In this document: one piece after another, positions 6,215 through 8,986 of the stretch
Numbering within the stretch: the stretch's first letter is position 1
How the letters are laid out: the number at the start of each line of letters is the position of its first letter
Assembly (NCBI GenBank): GCA_048859965.1
Contig: JBLIZO010000084.1
Coordinates: forward strand, 1-8,986
Length of the DNA stretch: 8,986 nucleotides
Direction: 5' to 3'
Source: Fluviibacter sp048859965
GTDB lineage: Bacteria > Pseudomonadota > Gammaproteobacteria > Burkholderiales > Rhodocyclaceae
Notes under the pieces: model-generated
Databases searched by the model: none
Seen by the model: only the letters and a program-made list of their open reading frames with translations
Told to the model about the DNA's origin: nothing
Made by a program: the position numbers and the translations under genes

Positions 6215-6972
6215 TGTCCAACATATACGCGAATCGGTACAGAGTAATTAACTTGGTTACCATCGCGCTGTGCCTTGATCCCTAAACCATCAACTCCAAT
6301 GTCGTTGATAACCATAGATCTGATACGGTCATCGTCGCCCGGGTTAGGAAATGAAGCTTTAAGTTGGGCCTCTAATTCAAGCTGGACTGAATAGCTTGTG
6401 TATTGGCTACTCACCAATCCAGATTGCTGGTACAAACTGTCAAACTCAGACTCTGTTAAAGCATGCGTATGGGAGGGATCCCTAAGCAGTTCCAACTTAT
6501 CGTAGTGGACAGACTTTTCTTCCGGCATAGCGACATCTGCCACAAGAACTCGCCCTCCTGGTTTGCAAACACGGATCATTTCCTTCAGCGCCACTGCTGG
6601 GGCAAGTAAATGGTGAAAACTGTACCGAGCGATTACGACATCAAAGTAGTCATCAGCAAATGGCAAACTCAGTGCGTCGCCCTGTTTCCAGCAAAGATTA
6701 ACTAAGCCAAGTTCGTGCTGGCGATTTTCCGCAACATTGATCATGGCAGGCGTGACATCAATCCCTGTTACCTGTTGCGCCACCTTGGCAAATTCACAAG
6801 CCACAATTCCGGGTCCGCAGGCAACATCCAGCACCCTATCTGTAGCCTGAACCTTGCTCATTGAAATGAGCGTTTGAATGGCATCTAGGTGCCCTTGAAC
6901 CTTGGTAAACGGCACAGACTGTTTAGAAAACTGGTCGATAATTTGTTTGTTGTGGCTATGAGCATTTTTCAT
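6202..6972 (-). CDS. Class I SAM-dependent methyltransferase (UbiE/Methyltransf_11-like), substrate unknown
   Basis: The 256-residue product shows a Rossmann-type methyltransferase domain. Motif I is VLDVACGPG (47-55), which binds SAM, followed by the strand-2 acidic position in VTGIDVTPAMI (68-78). Motif II context is QGDALSLPFADDYFDVVIAR (97-116) with YSFHHL (117-122), and the later strand is PGGRVLVADVAMP (138-150). The overall pattern is that of the UbiE/COQ5-like and Methyltransf_11 small-molecule methyltransferases, but nothing fixes the substrate. I chose ATG 6972 because AAGGAGG lies 5-6 bases upstream. An earlier in-frame ATG at 7023 would lack such a site and overlap the operator-like region. 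GC content is clearly lower than in the sec genes (a sampled line is 43%), which suggests transfer. It is divergent from an AraC-family regulator that likely controls it. Confidence 0.9.
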   Translation of the reverse strand: MKNAHSHNKQIIDQFSKQSVPFTKVQGHLDAIQTLISMSKVQATDRVLDVACGPGIVACEFAKVAQQVTGIDVTPAMINVAENRQHELGLVNLCWKQGDALSLPFADDYFDVVIARYSFHHLLAPAVALKEMIRVCKPGGRVLVADVAMPEEKSVHYDKLELLRDPSHTHALTESEFDSLYQQSGLVSSQYTSYSVQLELEAQLKASFPNPGDDDRIRSMVINDIGVDGLGIKAQRDGNQVNYSVPIRVYVGQRLS

Positions 6973-6995
6973 GGCTGCCTCCTTGGTCGTTAAAG

Positions 6996-7023
6996 AAGAT
7001 ATTGCCGAAGTTTTGTGTGGCAA
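6996..7023 (-). promoter_or_regulatory. Likely promoter of the methyltransferase gene
   Basis: On the minus strand TTGCCA (7023-7018) and TATCTT (7001-6996) are spaced by 16 bases, a fair sigma70-type match. Transcription would start near 6989, giving a short leader of about 17 bases that contains the AAGGAGG ribosome site. The -35 overlaps the inverted repeat at 7019-7030, a natural place for control by the divergent regulator. Confidence 0.45.
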
Positions 7024-7030
7024 AATTGCC
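7001..7030. promoter_or_regulatory. Candidate operator: three GGCAA/TTGCC half-sites
   Basis: TTGCC occurs at 7002-7006 and 7026-7030, and its complement GGCAA at 7019-7023. The last two form a tight inverted repeat GGCAA-AA-TTGCC (7019-7030). The two TTGCC copies are direct repeats 24 bases apart, within ATTGCC in both cases. They cover the likely methyltransferase promoter and abut the regulator start codon. This is consistent with AraC-family binding that represses or activates from both sides; binding is not shown. Confidence 0.4.
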
Positions 7031-7035
7031 TATAA

Positions 7036-7863
7036 ATGACAAAACATGCAGCAAAACAGACAAAACTGCAGCCTGTTACCGAAGGGTTTCGGGCAGACGA
7101 GCATTTGCCCGTCATTCCAGTGAAGTTCAAGGTAACAGATGCTATTTCAGCCAGCGCTCACGCACATCCGCGCGGTCAACTTATCTATGCAAGCCATGGG
7201 GTTATCAGAGTCATAACTCCTGTAGGAACTTGGCTAGTTCCACCAACTCAGGCGATATGGATAGCACCCAATATAGAACATGATGTCACTTTCCCAGGCG
7301 AAGTAGTGCTGTTCAGTCTTTTTGTCGCTAACTCGAAGTGTCACCAGCTATTGCAGACATGTGCCGTCTTAAAAGTGACGGCACTGCTTCGCGAGTTGAT
7401 TATCCGCGCTTGTGATTTGGGTGATAAATACCAGGCAGGCAGTGCGAGCTACAGATTCATGATGGTGCTAATCGATGAAATTGCTCGTGCAGATATCACA
7501 GAAATCGAGCTACCCGCTCCTAAAAATTTACGGCTCGTCAAAGTCACAGACGCACTTTCTAGCGCGCCTCAAGCGACGCCTGATTACGAACAATTAGCGG
7601 AATTGGCGTGTGTCAGCGCCCGAACGTTAGCTCGTTTATTCATTCAAGAAACTGGAATGTCGATGGGTGAATGGAATCGTCGTCTTCTAGTTCACCAAGC
7701 TATTAGTCAACTAACAAACGGCAAGTCCGTTACTACGGTCGCTCTTAACTTGGGCTACAAGAATCCAACCAGTTTTGTTGAGATGTTCCGTAAGACACTT
7801 GGCGTCTCACCAAAGAGATATCTACTCGGAATCCAAAACCAAGGGGTTGTGCAATCTTTCTAG
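7036..7863 (+). CDS. AraC-family transcriptional regulator with N-terminal cupin domain
   Basis: The 275-residue product has an AraC-type cupin sensor domain at about 35-95 (HAHPRGQLIYASHGVIRV, 42-59; then GTWLVPPTQAIWIAPNIEHDV, 64-84). At the C-terminus it has two helix-turn-helix motifs at about 184-205 (YEQLAELACVSARTLARLF) and 232-262, the latter with the family signature VALNLGYKNPTSFVEMFRKTLGVSPKRY. The layout resembles the NimR (YeaM) type of single-gene efflux or detoxification regulators, but its ligand cannot be read from sequence. It is divergent from the methyltransferase gene with 63 bases between starts and likely regulates it and itself. The ATG is directly preceded by an in-frame TAA, has no Shine-Dalgarno sequence, and overlaps a TATAAAT box. 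Alternative starts are CTG codon 11 and TTG codon 24. GC content is low (43% in a sampled line), as in its neighbour. Confidence 0.93.
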   Translation: MTKHAAKQTKLQPVTEGFRADEHLPVIPVKFKVTDAISASAHAHPRGQLIYASHGVIRVITPVGTWLVPPTQAIWIAPNIEHDVTFPGEVVLFSLFVANSKCHQLLQTCAVLKVTALLRELIIRACDLGDKYQAGSASYRFMMVLIDEIARADITEIELPAPKNLRLVKVTDALSSAPQATPDYEQLAELACVSARTLARLFIQETGMSMGEWNRRLLVHQAISQLTNGKSVTTVALNLGYKNPTSFVEMFRKTLGVSPKRYLLGIQNQGVVQSF

Positions 7864-7955
7864 AGTCAGCCTATGACCGATACCAGACTTCCAAGGCAAG
7901 TCACGGCTCAATCAACCTACTTATAAAGACTGCTTTTTAACGGCCACATTACGAT
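7864..7955. other. Intergenic gap between convergent regulator and GH108 genes
   Basis: These 92 bases hold no gene I can support. The only structure is a hairpin at the right end that reaches into the GH108 3' end: AAACAAC (7958-7964) and GTTGTTT (7968-7974) around TGA. On the plus strand it ends in GTTTTGG, so it may weakly terminate the regulator transcript. Confidence 0.5.
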
Positions 7956-8495
7956 TCAAACAACTGAGTTGTTTTGGCTCAAATCTCTTGCAACTTTGGC
8001 AACCTCATCCGCCCGCTTACGCCAACCCTCACCAAAGTTCACATAGGTCGGCAAGAGCCGGTAAAAGGATTGTCTTGCATCGGTGTAGGCATCGATGAGT
8101 TTTGGTAGGCCTTGTTCGGCAACATAATCATTGATGGCGTCTAAGCTTTTGGGGCCGAGCACGCCATCAGCAGGTACGCCGACGACACGCTGCAATAAGC
8201 GGCTGGCTTCTCGTGGCCCGGCATTCACAGCGGCATCGAATAAGGCAAAGTCCAGACCATCGGCCAATTCATCACCAAGACATTCGTTCCAGTAAAGCTT
8301 GCGGTAAATGGCCGCGACGTCTGCATCCGAAATGTTACGCAGTTCGTCCTGGCTGGCTTGCCGGCCGAGATAGTTGTTATAGGTGCGTTGGGTAATGCCC
8401 TTCATGGTGGCGCCACCCGGGTCATTCGGGTTGTTAGACCACCCACCCTCAAACTGAAGGGTATGCGCCAGCGCGTCGGGGAAATTACGTTCCAT
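7956..8495 (-). CDS. GH108-type N-acetylmuramidase (endolysin-like lysozyme)
   Basis: The 179-residue product matches the small phage-type peptidoglycan hydrolases that combine a glycoside hydrolase 108 domain with a C-terminal PG_binding_3 domain. The N-terminus reads ALAHTLQFEGGWSNNPNDPGG followed by ATMKGIT (8-35), the family signature, with Glu16 of the EGG motif as the expected catalytic acid. The C-terminal part shows FALFDAAVNAGPREASRLLQ (83-102), VVGVPADGVLGPKSL (104-118) and the late GWRKRADEV (157-165). There is no signal peptide or membrane helix, as in endolysins that need a holin or other route to reach the wall. I chose ATG 8495 because the signature starts within 20 residues. 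It begins 22 bases after the DUF2322 stop with only a weak AGGC ribosome site. GC content (52% in a sampled line) is below that of DUF2322, suggesting a later arrival. No holin, spanin or tail genes are visible. Confidence 0.92.
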   Translation of the reverse strand: MERNFPDALAHTLQFEGGWSNNPNDPGGATMKGITQRTYNNYLGRQASQDELRNISDADVAAIYRKLYWNECLGDELADGLDFALFDAAVNAGPREASRLLQRVVGVPADGVLGPKSLDAINDYVAEQGLPKLIDAYTDARQSFYRLLPTYVNFGEGWRKRADEVAKVARDLSQNNSVV

Positions 8496-8517
8496 GGCGC
8501 CGGCGGTTTGCCTGGCG

Positions 8518-8856
8518 TTAGGCCGGGAGCTCGTCGTCGATAGCGAAGACGTGCTTGACGCGCAGCGCCTCTGCGCCGTTCTCGGCAATAGCCAGCAGAC
8601 GATCAATGTTCGGGTGCTTGCCCGGGTTAGTGCGTGCATCGGCCGTGTGCTCGGCAAATACTTCCAGGCCTTGCTTGGCGGCATCGATATTAATCGAGCC
8701 CCAGACCTGCGCCAGGTGGTTATACACCGTCAGCGAACCCTGGCTACCGGCTTTGTTCTCGATGATACCGGCGAGGTTGCCCTCGCCGTCGCGCAGTTCG
8801 ATGGCGGCCAGATGCGAGATGCCCGGCAGCTTTTTAAGGTTATCCGAGAATGCCAT
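8518..8856 (-). CDS. DUF2322 family protein, function unknown
   Basis: This 112-residue product begins MAFSDNLKKLPGISHLAAIE and contains IIENKAGSQGSLTVYNHLAQ (31-50) and FAEHTADARTNPGKHPNIDR (67-86), which I recognise as the conserved blocks of DUF2322, a small cytosolic-looking family common in betaproteobacteria. No signal peptide, membrane helix or known catalytic motif is apparent. The ATG at 8856 is supported by AAGGA about 7 bases upstream. It lies 9 bases after the stop of the purB-like gene and is very likely co-transcribed with it. The function is not known, and the context does not settle it. Confidence 0.85.
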   Translation of the reverse strand: MAFSDNLKKLPGISHLAAIELRDGEGNLAGIIENKAGSQGSLTVYNHLAQVWGSINIDAAKQGLEVFAEHTADARTNPGKHPNIDRLLAIAENGAEALRVKHVFAIDDELPA

Positions 8857-8865
8857 GTTGATTCC

Positions 8866-8971
8866 TTAGATGCGCTTGGCCAATTCAGCCGCCTTCCCGG
8901 TGTAATCCCACGGGGTGAGTTCCAGCAATGCCTTCTTGGCATCGGCCGGAATATCGAGCGTGTTCACAAAG
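8866..8971 (-). CDS. purB: Adenylosuccinate lyase, C-terminal end only (partial)
   Basis: Thirty-four codons and a TAA are readable. The tail ends in LTPWDYTGKAAELAKRI after FVNTLDIPADAKKALLE. It resembles the C-terminus of bacterial adenylosuccinate lyases (E. coli PurB has a ...LPEEEKARLKAMTPANYIGRA... tail). PurB forms fumarate with AMP or AICAR in purine synthesis. Only about 34 of some 450 residues are visible, so the call rests on the LTP-x-x-Y-x-G-x-A tail pattern. The gene is interrupted by the artificial end at 8972, not by a real mutation. Another member of the fumarase/aspartase superfamily is possible but less likely. Confidence 0.7.
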
Positions 8972-8986
8972 AGATCGGAAGAGCGT
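8972..8986 (+). other. Residual Illumina TruSeq adapter sequence (artefact)
   Basis: The last 15 bases read AGATCGGAAGAGCGT, identical to the start of the Illumina TruSeq universal adapter. They sit exactly at the end of the sequence and interrupt the purB-like reading frame, so they are best read as untrimmed adapter and not as genome. Confidence 0.95.

Noticed and set aside
6973..7023. Upstream ATG at 7023 for the methyltransferase
   Set aside because: It lacks a ribosome site, would place coding sequence over the promoter and operator-like repeats, and the ATG at 6972 has a strong AAGGAGG.
8496..8684. 63-residue N-terminal extension of the GH108 protein
   Set aside because: It overlaps the DUF2322 gene in another frame and is Ser/Thr/Arg-rich with no similarity; GH108 proteins start close to the EGG signature.
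8555..8869. 104-codon plus-strand frame opposite DUF2322
   Set aside because: Antisense shadow of a recognised family member with a good ribosome site.
1..8986. CRISPR array, rRNA genes, insertion sequences or known defence operon
   Set aside because: No regularly spaced repeats, rRNA segments, transposase motifs or defence-gene signatures were found when reading both strands.

Overview
The window looks like a GC-rich betaproteobacterial chromosome fragment, probably close to a complete assembly contig. Both ends cut through genes. The left edge falls inside an integrase gene, and the last 15 bases match the Illumina TruSeq adapter rather than genome. The betaproteobacterial call rests on the queA-tgt-yajC-secD-secF order, the SecF motif SVEFTGG (other groups usually have an Asp where this has Glu), a DUF2322 protein, and the PurB-like C-terminus. 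It is an inference from family knowledge, not from a database search.

Positions 1-382 hold the 5' part of a tyrosine-recombinase (integrase) gene on the minus strand. It starts 93 bases beyond the 3' end of a complete tRNA-Leu(CAA) gene (383-467, minus), the usual layout of an integrative element or prophage inserted at a tRNA 3' end. Most of that element lies off the left edge. A short intergenic region (468-523) carries back-to-back -10 elements, one for the tRNA and one for queA.

Positions 524-6096 are a core operon-like run on the plus strand. queA and tgt belong to queuosine tRNA modification. yajC, secD and secF encode the accessory SecDF-YajC complex that uses proton-motive force to help export through SecYEG. 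Stem-loops lie between tgt and yajC and between yajC and secD. A perfect 16-bp hairpin with a UUCG loop follows secF.

Positions 6196-7867 are a separate AT-richer block (about 43% GC in sampled lines, against roughly 53-75% in the sec genes). It holds a class I SAM-dependent methyltransferase (minus) divergent from an AraC-family regulator (plus). They share a 63-bp intergenic region with a GGCAA/TTGCC inverted repeat over the likely methyltransferase promoter. It looks acquired, and the regulator probably controls the methyltransferase. This is the least explained part of the window.

Positions 7956-8971 are a minus-strand series: the end of an adenylosuccinate lyase-like gene (purB), a DUF2322 gene, and a GH108 endolysin-type muramidase with no signal peptide. 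The last has intermediate GC and is out of place behind a purine biosynthesis gene. I found no CRISPR array, rRNA or insertion sequence, and no clear new multi-gene system. The most useful observations are the tRNA-linked integrase, the divergent methyltransferase/regulator module, the stray GH108 gene, the starts without Shine-Dalgarno sequences, and the adapter at the right end.
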